A DNA stretch of 64,000 bases, taken from NCBI RefSeq assembly GCF_900176345.1, contig NZ_FWXU01000019.1, positions 1-64,000 of the forward strand, written 5' to 3'. A model generated the notes under the pieces. It saw only the letters and a list, made by a program, of their open reading frames with translations. It had not been told where the DNA came from and did not search any database. Of this stretch, positions 1 through 9,270 are shown in pieces. Origin of the DNA: Rhizobium sp. RU36D. GTDB lineage: Bacteria; Pseudomonadota; Alphaproteobacteria; Rhizobiales; Rhizobiaceae. The number at the start of each line of letters is the position of its first letter. Position 1 is the stretch's first letter. The translations under genes were made by a program, and so were the position numbers.

Positions 1-11
1 ACACCCCAAAT

Positions 12-34
12 GCCCGGCAAAACAACAGCCGGGC
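12..34. other. Hairpin at left edge
   Basis: A 7-bp perfect stem (12-18 GCCCGGC with 28-34 GCCGGGC) around a 9-nt A-rich loop. Neither side has a clear T-run, so it may be a weak terminator for a gene outside the window or simply a hairpin. Bases 1-90 hold nothing else I can support. Confidence 0.3.
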
Positions 35-90
35 CACAGAACCGCCGTCTGCAAAAACCAAAATCCCAAAAACTCGGCTTTATGCAACGG

Positions 91-129
91 TCCCCGCTGT
101 GGGGGAGATGCCCGGCAGGGCAGAGAGGG
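91..129. repeat. Dispersed double-hairpin repeat, copy A
   Basis: Two small hairpins in tandem: TCCCC/GGGGA (91-95 with 102-106), then TGCCC-GGCA-GGGCA (109-122), followed by AGAGAGGG. The layout matches the copies at 2205 and 12302-12459. The arm bases differ but pairing is kept and the GGCA loop is constant. It resembles the RIME-type intergenic repeats described in rhizobia; that family name is from memory and was not checked. It lies upstream of the ABC exporter. Confidence 0.6.
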
Positions 130-238
130 CCTTCTTAACCAGTCCCACGCCATGCCTTCCGGTTGCCGCAGACTCATGGTCTACAGGCGGGCTTGTTGCA
201 CAGCCCGTTTTTCTTGCCAGACATTTCCGCGAGCCGCC

Positions 239-2098
239 ATGTCCCTTTCAGACCGCATTTTTCGCCCGTTCGAAACGCTGATACGGCCGCTCGATATTCC
301 CTATCGGCCAATGCCCTCGTCCGGGCCATTCGCCGTGCTCTGGCATTTTGCCCGGATGTTTCGCGGGGTCCTCGCAGCGGTTGCCGTTCTCAGCATCTGT
401 GTCGAACTGATCAATCTCGCGGTTATCTGGGGTGTGTCCTTCGTGGTCGATGGTGTGACGCGTGAGGGAGCCGCGCCCTTCCTGTCGGCGAACTGGCATG
501 CACTCGCAATCATCGGCATCCTGATGTTTCCGGTGCAGCCGCTGATCATCTTCGTCACCAGCGCGCTGTCATCCCTGACGCTGGCGGTCTGTATGCCCGT
601 CGCCATGCAGTGGCAGGGGCACAAGGCGGTGGAGCGGCAGGACCTTGCCTTCTTCCATGACCTGTTCGCCGGACAGGTGGCGAGCCGCATCGGACAGGTG
701 TCGAATGCGGTGCGGTCGCAGGTGGCTGTCGTGGCGCAGAGCCTGCCGCATTTCCTGGTGCAGATCATCGGTTCGACCGCGCTGCTCGGCGCGCTGTCGC
801 TGCCGCTCACCGGCCCGGTCGTCGTCTGGACCATCGCCAATGTGTTGCTCGCGGTCTATGCCGTGCCGCGCTATTCCGAGACGGGCCGCAAGACCGCCCG
901 CGCCCGGAGCATGGTCTCCGGCGCCATGACCGACATCTACAGCAACATCCAGATGGTGAAGCTGTTTGCCGCCGAGGACAGCGAAGCCGGCATGATCCGG
1001 CGGACCATGCAGAAGACGATCGAGACCCAGCACCAGGAGCGCCGCGTGATGCTGGTGACGGACACGGCTGTCCTGCTGCTCAATGTGGCGCTGTGGCTGG
1101 CGATCTTCGGCGTCGGCATCTGGGGGCTGGTGGATGGATTTGTCACCGCTGGCGATTTCGTGGCCTCCGTCGCCATCGTCCAGCGGCTCTCGGCCAATGC
1201 GCGGGCGGTGCTGTCGATGGGCCAGCAGATTTTCGAGGCGGTCGGTACACTGCGCGACGCCATGCCGATCATGACCACGCCGCCCACCATCACGGATCGC
1301 GCCGATGCAGGCGCGCTGACCGTCAAGCGGGGTGAGATCGCCTTCGACCGGGTCGGCTTCGACTATCGCAGCGGCAAGCAGGTCATCCGCGACCTTTCGC
1401 TGACCATTGAACCGGGGGAAAAGGTGGGCCTGGTCGGCCTCTCAGGCGCCGGCAAGACGACGCTGATCAACCTGCTGCTCCGCTTCTTCGACATCAAGAG
1501 CGGTGCGATCCGCATCGACGGCCACGACATTCGAGACGTCACCCAGGCGAGCCTGCGCGCCAACATCGGCGTCATCACGCAGGACGTGTCGCTGCTTCAT
1601 CGATCCGTGGGCGACAATATCCGCTATGGCAGGCCGGGGGCGACGGCAGCCGAGCTGGAGCAAGCTGCGGTCATGGCAGAGGCTCACAGCTTCATTGCCG
1701 AGCTGCGGGATGGCGAGGGACGGACCGGCTATGACGCCTTTGTCGGCGATCGTGGGATCAAGCTCTCGGGCGGGCAGCGGCAGCGGGTGGCAATCGCCCG
1801 TGTGCTTCTGAAGAATGCGCCGATCCTGGTGCTGGACGAGGCAACCTCGGCGCTGGACAGCGAGGCCGAAGCCGCGATCCAGGACAATCTCGGCCAGTTG
1901 ATGCAGGGAAAGACCGTGATCGCCATCGCGCATCGCCTGTCGACGATTTCCGAGATGGATCGGATCGTGGTGCTGGACAAGGGCCAGATCGTGGAACAAG
2001 GACCGCCGGCAGAACTGCTCGCCCGCGACGGGCTCTATGCCCGGCTGTGGAAGCGGCAGACGGGCGGCTTTATTCCCGAGGTCGAGGAGGCGGTTTGA
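239..2098 (+). CDS. ABC exporter, fused membrane and ATPase domains
   Basis: A 619-residue ABC half-transporter of the exporter class. The N-terminal ~330 residues hold about six hydrophobic segments (ABC_membrane type). The C-terminal nucleotide-binding domain has Walker A GLSGAGKTT (400-408), signature LSGGQRQR (509-516), Walker B LVLDEA (530-535) and the switch histidine in AHRLS (H565). It probably works as a homodimer in the inner membrane. The substrate cannot be told from sequence. I chose the ATG at 239 because translation upstream of it is low-complexity and overlaps repeat-derived sequence; an in-frame ATG also exists at 152. No partner gene lies next to it; the next gene is convergent. 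Confidence 0.9.
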   Translation: MSLSDRIFRPFETLIRPLDIPYRPMPSSGPFAVLWHFARMFRGVLAAVAVLSICVELINLAVIWGVSFVVDGVTREGAAPFLSANWHALAIIGILMFPVQPLIIFVTSALSSLTLAVCMPVAMQWQGHKAVERQDLAFFHDLFAGQVASRIGQVSNAVRSQVAVVAQSLPHFLVQIIGSTALLGALSLPLTGPVVVWTIANVLLAVYAVPRYSETGRKTARARSMVSGAMTDIYSNIQMVKLFAAEDSEAGMIRRTMQKTIETQHQERRVMLVTDTAVLLLNVALWLAIFGVGIWGLVDGFVTAGDFVASVAIVQRLSANARAVLSMGQQIFEAVGTLRDAMPIMTTPPTITDRADAGALTVKRGEIAFDRVGFDYRSGKQVIRDLSLTIEPGEKVGLVGLSGAGKTTLINLLLRFFDIKSGAIRIDGHDIRDVTQASLRANIGVITQDVSLLHRSVGDNIRYGRPGATAAELEQAAVMAEAHSFIAELRDGEGRTGYDAFVGDRGIKLSGGQRQRVAIARVLLKNAPILVLDEATSALDSEAEAAIQDNLGQLMQGKTVIAIAHRLSTISEMDRIVVLDKGQIVEQGPPAELLARDGLYARLWKRQTGGFIPEVEEAV

Positions 2099-2204
2099 GG
2101 GAGGATGTCTCGGAGAACTCGGATACCTCCCTCTGGTCTGCCGGACGTTCGGCATTGCAATCGATTCACTGGATCGATTGCTCGGCTACGCCGACCATGC
2201 CTCA

Positions 2205-2247
2205 CCCCCCACAAGGGGGGAGATGGCTGGCAAGCCAGAGGGGGGTA
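2205..2247. repeat. Dispersed double-hairpin repeat, copy B
   Basis: CCCCCC-ACAA-GGGGGG (2205-2220), then AGA, TGGCT-GGCA-AGCCA (2224-2237) and AGAGGGGGGTA. Same order as copy A and the 12.3-kb element. The second stem differs from theirs at paired positions on both sides, while GGCA is unchanged. It sits in the gap between the convergent ABC exporter and Nudix genes. Confidence 0.7.
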
Positions 2248-2271
2248 AACCCAGGCGTCTCCGCCCATACC

Positions 2272-2859
2272 TCAAAGACCCGATTTGTTCAGCGCCAGCC
2301 AATGCAGCAGCATGATGGTCTTGGCGTCGATGATCTCGCCGCGCTCGATCATCGCAAGCGCCTCCGAGGCCTCGATCTCCATGACCTCAATGTCCTCATG
2401 CTCTTCCGCGAGCCCACCGCCATCCTCGACGCGGTCGTCGGCGTCGATGTCGGCGTAGAAGAAGTGAACGACTTCTGTTACGGCGCCCGGCGTCATCATC
2501 GCCTTGAACAGGAAGCGGACATTGCGCAGCCGATAGCCGGTCTCTTCCATGGCCTCCCGGCGAATAGCGTCCTCGGGCTCGGCCCCGTCGAGCAGGCCGG
2601 CCGGCACCTCGATCATGAAGGGCGGGTCGCCCGTCAGGTAGGCCGGAAGACGGAACTGGCGGACGAGAACCACGAGGTCCCGCTGCCGGTCGTAGAGCAG
2701 GATGCAAGCCGCCGGCGTACGGTGGAAGATCTCGCGGCTCAGATGGTGGGTCTGGCCATGGCGGTCGGTATAATCAAGGCTGTAGCGCGACATGCGCGTC
2801 CAACCATCCGACAGGACTTCGTTGCCCTTGATGACAACGCGATCGGTCTTCTCGCTCAT
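2272..2859 (-). CDS. nudK: NudK-like Nudix hydrolase
   Basis: A 195-residue Nudix pyrophosphatase. The Nudix helix (about 88-109) runs from GLLDGAEPED to REAMEETGY. It is one residue shorter than the canonical GX5EX7REUXEEXGU spacing, as I recall for Escherichia coli NudK. Later segments (PGAVTEVVHFFYA, EDIEVMEIE, GEIIDAKT) also follow NudK, which hydrolyses GDP-mannose. Substrate is inferred from family only. The start was set at 2859 because ATGA overlaps the stop of the upstream oxidoreductase gene, implying coupled translation. A longer reading frame would run into that gene. Confidence 0.85.
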   Translation of the reverse strand: MSEKTDRVVIKGNEVLSDGWTRMSRYSLDYTDRHGQTHHLSREIFHRTPAACILLYDRQRDLVVLVRQFRLPAYLTGDPPFMIEVPAGLLDGAEPEDAIRREAMEETGYRLRNVRFLFKAMMTPGAVTEVVHFFYADIDADDRVEDGGGLAEEHEDIEVMEIEASEALAMIERGEIIDAKTIMLLHWLALNKSGL

Positions 2860-4994
2860 GCCTTTTGCAGCCATACGTGATTGTCGTGGAAGGCGGCGCC
2901 GCCATGGGGGGCCACCGCATCGGCGCCGGTCAGCACGTTGATGCCTTCGCCGTCGATATGCGCCTTGTTCGGCCACAGCCCCTCGGCGATCAGCGTGCCG
3001 GGCTTGACGACATCTGTCACCCGCGCATGGATGCGCAGGCTGCCGCGCTCATTGCCGATCCGCACGAGATCGCCTGCGGCAATCCCAAGCGCCCCGGCAT
3101 CCGCAGGGCTGATCATCAGCTCGGGGCGGCCTTCCTTGGCCTGGGACGTGCGGGTCTCGGCAAAGGTCGAGTTCAGGAAGTTGCGCGCCGGCGAGGTCGC
3201 CAGGCGGTAGGGATGCGCGGCATCGGGAAGCTCGATGACATCGACCTGGTCGGGAAAACGGGGCAGCGTATCCATGGGGCCGAGGTTGCCGAGCCGGGCT
3301 GGCGGCTTGTTGGGGGTAACGGTGCTCTCCCAGTCCGGAGAGAACCGAAACTTGCCGTCGGCATGGCCGAAGCCACCGAGGAAATGCGCCTCCTCGAAGG
3401 AGGGCTGGCAATCCAGCCATTTCTCCGCTTCGAGCGTTTGGAGATCGCCACGGCCGCTGGCATTCAGGATGCGATCGATATGCTGGCGTTCATCCAGACC
3501 GAAGCCCGGGAAATCCGCCACGCCGAGGCGCTTGGCCAGTTCCTCGATGACGAAGAGATTGGTGCGCACGGTTTCCGGCGGGTCGACGAGCTTCGGCCCA
3601 AGCAGAATATGGCTATGGCCGCCGCCGCGATAGACGTCGTCATGCTCGACGAACATGGTGGCCGGCAGCACGATATCGGCAAGTTCCGCCGTCTCGGTCA
3701 TGAACTGCTCATGCACGGCGGTAAAGAGATCGTCCCGCAAGAAGCCGCGCTTTACCAGCCGCTGCTCGGGCGCAACATTCACCGGGTTGGTATTCTGGAT
3801 CAACAGCGCGTTGACAGGGCCGCGATGGCGCAGTGCCTCGGCATCGCCGGTCAGCACGCGGCCAATCTGTGACTGGTCGAGCATGCGAATGTCGCGGTCG
3901 AGATAGGCCGTGCCCATCAGTTCCGCCTTGTTGATGCGGAAGATATCGTTGTTGTTGTGGAAGGCGCCCCCGCCCTCGTGCTGCCAGGATCCGAGCACGG
4001 TCGGGATGGACAGGGCGGCATGCATCGCCACGGCCCCGTTGCGCTGGCGGGTAAAGCCATAACCAAGACGGAAGAAGGTTTTCGGCGTGGTGCCGACGAG
4101 GCGCGCGAAACCCTCGATCTCCTCGACCGAAAGGCCCGTGATCGCCGCCGCCCAGTCTGGGCCGCGGGTCTTGAGATGCGCTTCCAGCCCTGCCGGATCA
4201 TCCGTGTAACGCGCCATGTAGGCGTGGTCGGCATAGCCATCGCGGAAAGCGATATGCATGACGGCGCAGGCGAGCGCGGCATCGGTGCCCGGCTTCAGGA
4301 TCAGGCCCATATCGGCCTGTTTCATGGTCGGGTTGTCATAGATGTCAATGACGACGATCTTGGCGCCGCGCTCCTTGCGGGCCTTGATCGCATGGGTCAT
4401 GACATTGACCTGGGTAGCAACCGCATTGGTGCCCCAGATCACCACGCAATCCGATTTGGCCATTTCGCGCGGATCGACGCCGCGCAGCACACCGGTGCCC
4501 ATGACGAAGCCGGTCCAGGCCATGTTGGTGCAGATCGACCCGAAAAAGCCGGAATATTTCTTGGCGTGGCGCAGCCGTTCGATCGAATCGCGCTGCACCT
4601 GCCCCATGGTGCCGGCATAGAAATAGGGCCAGATGGCCTCGGAACCGTTGACCTGCTCGGCCTTGACGAAGGCGTTGGCGATCTCGTCCAGCGCTGCGTC
4701 CCAGGAGATCTCCTGCCAGCGGCCTTCGCCCTTTGCCCCGAGCCGACGTTTGGGCGTCAGCAGGCGGCCGGGATGATAGAGCCGTTCGGCATAGCGGGCG
4801 ACCTTGGCGCAGATGACGCCGGCGGTATAGGAATTGTCAGCGCCACGCACCCGTCCGAGCCTGCCCTCGGTATCGAGATCGATGTCGAGCGCGCAGGCGG
4901 AGGGACAGTCGTGCGGACAGACGGTGTGACCCGTTCGCGGGCCAGCATGGCGGGCGGAGGACGACGCGGCGGAGATGGGGGTGGCGATGTTCAT
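2856..4994 (-). CDS. Molybdopterin-dependent oxidoreductase
   Basis: A 712-residue member of the formate dehydrogenase/DMSO reductase superfamily. The N-terminus carries a 4Fe-4S motif with cysteines at about 26, 30, 34 and 62 (TVCPHDCPSAC, then VICAK). The rest fits the molybdopterin-binding and C-terminal molydopterin dinucleotide-binding domains (RLATSPARNFLNSTFAET, then GDLVRIGNERGSL). There is no clear Tat signal, so it is probably cytoplasmic. The substrate and electron partner are unknown. It overlaps the Nudix gene by four bases. moaD and moaE, needed for its cofactor, lie 7-8 kb away. I chose the ATG at 4994; an in-frame start at 5036 would add 14 residues. Confidence 0.88.
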   Translation of the reverse strand: MNIATPISAASSSARHAGPRTGHTVCPHDCPSACALDIDLDTEGRLGRVRGADNSYTAGVICAKVARYAERLYHPGRLLTPKRRLGAKGEGRWQEISWDAALDEIANAFVKAEQVNGSEAIWPYFYAGTMGQVQRDSIERLRHAKKYSGFFGSICTNMAWTGFVMGTGVLRGVDPREMAKSDCVVIWGTNAVATQVNVMTHAIKARKERGAKIVVIDIYDNPTMKQADMGLILKPGTDAALACAVMHIAFRDGYADHAYMARYTDDPAGLEAHLKTRGPDWAAAITGLSVEEIEGFARLVGTTPKTFFRLGYGFTRQRNGAVAMHAALSIPTVLGSWQHEGGGAFHNNNDIFRINKAELMGTAYLDRDIRMLDQSQIGRVLTGDAEALRHRGPVNALLIQNTNPVNVAPEQRLVKRGFLRDDLFTAVHEQFMTETAELADIVLPATMFVEHDDVYRGGGHSHILLGPKLVDPPETVRTNLFVIEELAKRLGVADFPGFGLDERQHIDRILNASGRGDLQTLEAEKWLDCQPSFEEAHFLGGFGHADGKFRFSPDWESTVTPNKPPARLGNLGPMDTLPRFPDQVDVIELPDAAHPYRLATSPARNFLNSTFAETRTSQAKEGRPELMISPADAGALGIAAGDLVRIGNERGSLRIHARVTDVVKPGTLIAEGLWPNKAHIDGEGINVLTGADAVAPHGGAAFHDNHVWLQKA

Positions 4995-5070
4995 GACACT
5001 TCTATAGGACAAGGCGAGGTCAGCCAAAAGACCCATTGGAACACTTCGCCAGAGAAGATCGAGGCTCGCG

Positions 5071-5922
5071 ATGAACTATCGCCACATCTACCACGCCGGC
5101 AATTTCGCCGATGTGCTGAAACACGCGGTGCTCGCCCGCCTGATCGTTTATCTGCAGCAGAAGGACAAGGCCTTCCGCATCATCGATACTCATGCCGGCA
5201 TCGGGCTGTACGACCTTTCCTTCGAGGAAGCGCAGAAGACCGGCGAATGGCTCGGCGGTATCGGCGCCTTGATGAAGGCCGAGATTTCGCCTGCGGCGCG
5301 CGAACTGCTTGCCCCTTATCTCGATGCGGTCACCGCGCTGAACCCCGATGGCGGATTGAAATATTATCCCGGTTCGCCGAAGCTCGCCCGCATGCTGATG
5401 CGGTCGCAGGACCGGCTGTCGGCGCTGGAGCTGCATCCCGACGATGCGAGGGCGCTCGCCCGCCTGTTCGAGGGCGATTTCCAGGTGCGGGTGACGGAAC
5501 TGGACGGCTGGCTGGCGCTCGGCGCCCATCTGCCGCCCAAGGAAAAGCGCGGCATCGTGCTGGTCGATCCGCCCTTCGAAGAGCCGGACGAATATGGGCG
5601 GCTGGTCGATGGCCTCGCGCGCGCCGCCAGGCGCTTTGCCACCGGCACCTATTGCCTGTGGTATCCGATCAAGAAGGGCGCGCCGGTCGCGGAGTTCCAC
5701 GAACGCCTGCAGGCGCTTGAAATCCCGAAGATGCTGTGTGCCGAACTGATGGTGAAGAGCGACCGTGAGACGACAGGGCTGACCGGCACCGGCCTTATCA
5801 TCGTCAACCCGCCCTTCACGCTGAAGGAGGAGTTGCACGTGCTGCTGCCGGAGTTGAAGCGCGTGCTGGCCCAGGATCGCTTTGCCTCGCAACGCTGCTT
5901 CTGGCTTCGCGCGGAAGCGTGA
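5071..5922 (+). CDS. rlmJ: 23S rRNA (adenine-N6)-methyltransferase RlmJ
   Basis: A 283-residue protein with the family's characteristic N-terminus, MNYRHIYHAGNFADVLKH. RlmJ methylates N6 of A2030 in 23S rRNA in E. coli. A Rossmann-like region contains DTHAGIGLYDL, and the catalytic DPPFE motif is near residue 165. Length matches the family (about 280). It is divergent from the molybdo-oxidoreductase gene, with 76 bp between the two starts. It seems to stand alone; the RNase T2 gene follows after 141 bp with its own possible promoter. Confidence 0.93.
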   Translation: MNYRHIYHAGNFADVLKHAVLARLIVYLQQKDKAFRIIDTHAGIGLYDLSFEEAQKTGEWLGGIGALMKAEISPAARELLAPYLDAVTALNPDGGLKYYPGSPKLARMLMRSQDRLSALELHPDDARALARLFEGDFQVRVTELDGWLALGAHLPPKEKRGIVLVDPPFEEPDEYGRLVDGLARAARRFATGTYCLWYPIKKGAPVAEFHERLQALEIPKMLCAELMVKSDRETTGLTGTGLIIVNPPFTLKEELHVLLPELKRVLAQDRFASQRCFWLRAEA

Positions 5923-6063
5923 GGCTGGCGAGCAGCCGGCTTGACCTTGCAAGGGTTTGCCAACATTGTACCGGCATCTTCGGGAGGCAGGCCATGATCT
6001 CTGGGTTGGACATCGGAATGCATCGCCACGTCCGAACACGCGTCTGGCTTCGATAGAATCATC

Positions 6064-6804
6064 ATGCAGCGATTTGCCGGTATCATTCTTCTCGCCCTCG
6101 TTATGGCCTTCGCCGCAATCTACGCCATCTGGAGCACGCCCGGCGCCAGGCGTCCCGCCGTGGAAGCGGCGACGACCTCGACCCCTGCCCCTGCCCCGGA
6201 TAAACCCGCTGCGGCGAGCGATATCCCCCTTGGCTCGGGCTTCGATTTTTACGTGTTGTCGCTCTCCTGGTCGCCGAGTTACTGCCTGACGAAGGCCGGA
6301 TCCGGCAATCGCCAGCAATGCTCGGGCGACCAGGATTACGGCCTCGTCGTTCACGGGCTCTGGCCGCAAAACGAGCAAGGCTATCCCGAATTCTGCGAAA
6401 GCACCGAGCCGGAACGGGTATCGGAGCGACTGGGCCGCACATTGCTCGACATCATGCCGGGCATGGGCCTGATCGGCCACGAATGGCGCAAGCATGGGAC
6501 CTGCTCAGGCCTGTCTCAGGCCGACTATTTCAAGGTCACCCGCGCCGCCTTCGAGCGGATCAACGTGCCGCAACCGTTCAAGGCGGCGACGCAGCCGTCC
6601 AAGCTTCCAGTTGACGAGGTCGAGCGGCTTTTCACCGAGGCCAATCCGGGCCTGTCATCGACCGCCATCGCGGTGACCTGCGAGGAGCAGCGCCTGGAGG
6701 AAGTGCGCATCTGCTTTTCCAAGGATCTGAAATTCCGGGACTGCGCCGAGGTGGACAGGCGATCCTGCCGCATTCCCTCGGTGTCGGTGCCCCCTATTCC
6801 CTGA
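6064..6804 (+). CDS. RNase T2 family ribonuclease
   Basis: A 246-residue secreted or membrane-anchored RNase. The N-terminus has a hydrophobic stretch (about 5-24), then a Pro/Ala/Thr-rich linker to about 50. The two catalytic segments of RNase T2 are intact: HGLWP (97-101) and HEWRKHGTC (139-147), giving the expected catalytic histidines. Such enzymes cut single-stranded RNA without base specificity and work in the periplasm or outside the cell, usually in nutrient scavenging. Six or more cysteines are present, consistent with disulfides after export. A TTGACC-like -35 lies near 5941. The GST-like gene follows after 27 bp. Confidence 0.9.
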   Translation: MQRFAGIILLALVMAFAAIYAIWSTPGARRPAVEAATTSTPAPAPDKPAAASDIPLGSGFDFYVLSLSWSPSYCLTKAGSGNRQQCSGDQDYGLVVHGLWPQNEQGYPEFCESTEPERVSERLGRTLLDIMPGMGLIGHEWRKHGTCSGLSQADYFKVTRAAFERINVPQPFKAATQPSKLPVDEVERLFTEANPGLSSTAIAVTCEEQRLEEVRICFSKDLKFRDCAEVDRRSCRIPSVSVPPIP

Positions 6805-6831
6805 TTGAGTCTTGACCCTAAGGAAGCCCGC

Positions 6832-7428
6832 ATGAAACTGCTTTACGCCCCCGCCTCTCCCTATTCGGCCAAGGTTCGGATGGCGGCAACCTATCTTAAT
6901 ATTCCGTTCGAGGCGGTGAAGGTCGATACGGCAGCCGCGCCGGCGATCCTGGTCGACGCCAATCCGCTGGGCAAGATCCCCACCTGGCTCGCGGATGACG
7001 GCACGGCGATCTTCGATAGCCGGGCGATCATGCAATATCTGCACCGTCTTTCGGGCAAGGCGCTCTACCCGCGCAAGGACGAAAAACGGACGGAGGCCGA
7101 GGTTCTGGAGGCCTTGTGTGACGGAATCACCGACTGCCTGCTCGCCATCGTCTATGAAAAGCGGCTGCGCCCGGCGGAAATCGTGCACCAGCCCTATATC
7201 GACCGCCAGTGGACCAAGGTGGAGCGCGGCCTCAGCCATCTCGAAGCCCATATGCCCAAGCTCGGCAAATCGCTTCATGGCGGGCATTTTTCGATGGCGG
7301 CGATGCTGGGTTACCTGATGCTGCGCTTTCCCGGTCAATGGGAGAACGGCCATGTCGCGCTCACGGAATGGCCGGAGAAGTTCCGCGATCGCTTTCCTGA
7401 ATTTAGCGACTTGCGGCCTGCTGGCTGA
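6832..7428 (+). CDS. Glutathione S-transferase family protein
   Basis: A 198-residue GST-fold protein. Residues 1-75 form the thioredoxin-like domain, with SPYSAKVRM at the glutathione site, the cis-proline region GKIPTW and the DSRAIMQYL glutathione-contact motif. The remainder is the all-helical domain. Cytoplasmic; the electrophile is unknown. I chose the ATG at 6832 because it has AAGGAAG just upstream and gives the standard MKLLYAPASPYS start. It is 27 bp after the RNase T2 gene and probably shares its transcript. A perfect 10-bp hairpin terminator follows. Confidence 0.85.
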   Translation: MKLLYAPASPYSAKVRMAATYLNIPFEAVKVDTAAAPAILVDANPLGKIPTWLADDGTAIFDSRAIMQYLHRLSGKALYPRKDEKRTEAEVLEALCDGITDCLLAIVYEKRLRPAEIVHQPYIDRQWTKVERGLSHLEAHMPKLGKSLHGGHFSMAAMLGYLMLRFPGQWENGHVALTEWPEKFRDRFPEFSDLRPAG

Positions 7429-7442
7429 TCGCCCAAAACGCA

Positions 7443-7468
7443 GAAAGCCCGGCCGAAGCCGGGCTTTC
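7443..7468. terminator. Hairpin terminator between convergent genes
   Basis: A perfect 10-bp stem (GAAAGCCCGG 7443-7452, CCGGGCTTTC 7459-7468) around a 6-nt loop. It serves both the GST gene (+) and the outer-membrane gene (-). The minus side has a TGCGTTTT tail. Confidence 0.8.
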
Positions 7469-7491
7469 CATCATTCGCCGAGACGAATGAA

Positions 7492-8133
7492 TTAGAACTT
7501 CATGCCAACGCCGACCTTGACGCTGTGGTCGTCGAAGCCGCGCGATACCGTGGTGCCGCCGACGTTGTAGTCGCGGTCCTGGTAGTCGCTGTAGCGATAT
7601 TCTACGCGAGCCGTGACATTGTTGGTAACCATGGCTTCAACGCCGGCGCCGACGGTGTAACCAGCATGGGTGCGGTCATCCTTGCCACGAGCGTTCGAAA
7701 TCTCGTTGTTGGTGACGGCCAGACCGCCCGTGCCGTACAGCAGGAAGGGGTTCATGTCGTAGCCGACGCGTGCACGAACCGAGCCGTTCACGCCCTGCTC
7801 GCCATGGTAGCCGGCGCCTGCATTGCCGTCCTTGCCATCGTAGCCGATGTCAGCTTCGCCGCCGTATACCAGCTGGCCGTTCTGCATGTTGTAACCGCCG
7901 TAGAGCTGACCGCCGAAACCGGTGGTCTTGTAGTCGTCGCCGTTGCGGAAACGACCCAGGCCGTAGGTGCCGGCAGCACCGACGTAAGCGCCAGACCAGT
8001 TGCCAACGGGAGCAGCGCTTTCCATGGCAGCCGGTGCTTCCGGGATCTGGTCTACGGCGTCGGCAGCCTGGGCTGCGCTGAATGCGGTGAGGCCAGCGAC
8101 CGAAGCCACGAGGATCAGTTTGAAGGTACGCAT
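7492..8133 (-). CDS. Small outer-membrane beta-barrel protein
   Basis: A 213-residue porin-like barrel. It has a signal peptide ending near AAQAADAVDQ (about 20), then alternating amphipathic strands (GAYVGAAGTYGLG, FGGQLYGGYNMQ, RVEYRYSDYQDRDY) and a terminal phenylalanine (VGVGMKF), which is the BAM insertion signal. It resembles the Omp25/Omp31-like OMP_b-brl family common in rhizobia and Brucella. An AAAGGAGAC ribosome-binding site precedes the ATG at 8133, which fixes the start. Monocistronic, ending at the shared terminator. The specific role (pore or surface structure) is unknown. Confidence 0.88.
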   Translation of the reverse strand: MRTFKLILVASVAGLTAFSAAQAADAVDQIPEAPAAMESAAPVGNWSGAYVGAAGTYGLGRFRNGDDYKTTGFGGQLYGGYNMQNGQLVYGGEADIGYDGKDGNAGAGYHGEQGVNGSVRARVGYDMNPFLLYGTGGLAVTNNEISNARGKDDRTHAGYTVGAGVEAMVTNNVTARVEYRYSDYQDRDYNVGGTTVSRGFDDHSVKVGVGMKF

Positions 8134-8502
8134 ATATAGTCTCCTTTCGAATTCATGCGGCGGGGGAGGTTCATTTTGAGCCACATGAACAAAATAACGG
8201 TTAGTCCCTGCCCGATCGCTTGATAATTGGAGGTGAATTGCGGATTTGAAAGAGCCGAAATGTGATCTTATTGTGGCACGGGCGTGACGAAATTTGGATG
8301 TTGCTCAAATGTTACAGTAAATTTGTTAACCATAACAGACCGTAAACAGATATACTTGGTGATTAATTGTATTTTATACTTCAGCTCGACTGAGGAAACG
8401 CCAGTGCTCCGGAACTAAAAAATGTGGCGGCCAAGTCTTTGCGTCCGGATGACCTGCCCCATATAGGCGGCAATTCTAAAGTTTGAATGGATCGGACCTC
8501 CC
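8134..8502. promoter_or_regulatory. Divergent intergenic region, omp / SDR
   Basis: This 369-bp AT-rich gap lies between divergent genes and must hold the promoter of the outer-membrane gene (minus) and of the SDR-uvrC unit (plus). I cannot assign a convincing -35/-10 pair. TGTGGCACGGGCGTGAC near 8274 only partly resembles a sigma-54 site. No other gene is seen here. Confidence 0.4.
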
Positions 8503-9270
8503 TTGGAAAAAACTGTGGTAAAAACGGCACTCGTCACCGGTGCAGCCCGCCGACTCGGGCGTGCGATCGCTGAGGACTTGGCGCGCAACGGCTTCAAGGT
8601 CGCGATTCACGCCAACAAGTCCGTTGATCAGGCAGAGGCTCTGGCCGCATCGCTGCGCGCAGAAGGCCATGAGGCTGTGGCCATTGGGGCCGATCTGCGC
8701 GATGCGGGAGCCACCGCCACGCTCGTCGAGCGCACCAAGGCTGCGCTCGGACCTGTCGGCCTGCTCGTCAACAACGCCTCGATCTTCCTTGAGGATGACG
8801 CCGCCCGCTTCGATGCCGAGCGCTATCAGGCGCATTTCGATATCCATCTGCGCGCTCCACTCATCCTGGGTGCGGCGCTCAGGGATCAGGTGGCGCCGGG
8901 GCATCAGGGCCTGATCGTCAGCATCATCGACCAGCGCGTTTGGGCGCTGACACCGAGATTTTTTTCCTATACCCTATCCAAGTCGGCGCTCTGGACCGCG
9001 ACTCGCACCATGGCACAGGCATTTGCGCCCAACGTGCGGGTCAATGCGATCGGCCCCGGCCCCACGGTCAGGAGCGAGCGACAATCGGAATCTGACTTCC
9101 AGGCGCAGATCGATATGCTGCCGATGGAACGGGGACCGCAGACCGAGGAATTCGGCCGGACGATCCGGTTTCTTTTTGACACGCCCTCGATCACGGGGCA
9201 GATGCTGGCGCTTGACGGTGGACAGCATTTGACCTGGAAGATCCCGGGGGCAGCGGAGATTGTGGAATGA
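8503..9270 (+). CDS. SDR oxidoreductase, pteridine-reductase-like
   Basis: A 255-residue short-chain dehydrogenase. The cofactor motif is [12 protein letters not shown] rather than the usual TGxxxGIG; an Arg in this turn is typical of pteridine reductases (PTR1/FolM type) using NADPH. The active site has YTLSKSALW (YxxxK). The likely reaction is pteridine or dihydrofolate reduction, inferred from the motif. The start is uncertain: TTG at 8503 gives [13 protein letters not shown], and GTG at 8515 is the alternative; there is no in-frame ATG. It overlaps uvrC by four bases (ATGA), so the two are cotranslated. Confidence 0.82.
   Translation: MEKTVVKTALVTGAARRLGRAIAEDLARNGFKVAIHANKSVDQAEALAASLRAEGHEAVAIGADLRDAGATATLVERTKAALGPVGLLVNNASIFLEDDAARFDAERYQAHFDIHLRAPLILGAALRDQVAPGHQGLIVSIIDQRVWALTPRFFSYTLSKSALWTATRTMAQAFAPNVRVNAIGPGPTVRSERQSESDFQAQIDMLPMERGPQTEEFGRTIRFLFDTPSITGQMLALDGGQHLTWKIPGAAEIVE

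Noticed and set aside
3957-5720. A 587-codon plus-strand frame across the molybdo-oxidoreductase and rlmJ
   Set aside because: It overlaps two well-supported genes and shows no motif. It is an antisense or out-of-frame artefact.
8274-8290. Sigma-54-like TGGCACGGGCGTGAC upstream of the SDR gene
   Set aside because: The TTGC part is replaced by TGAC, so the -12 element is missing.
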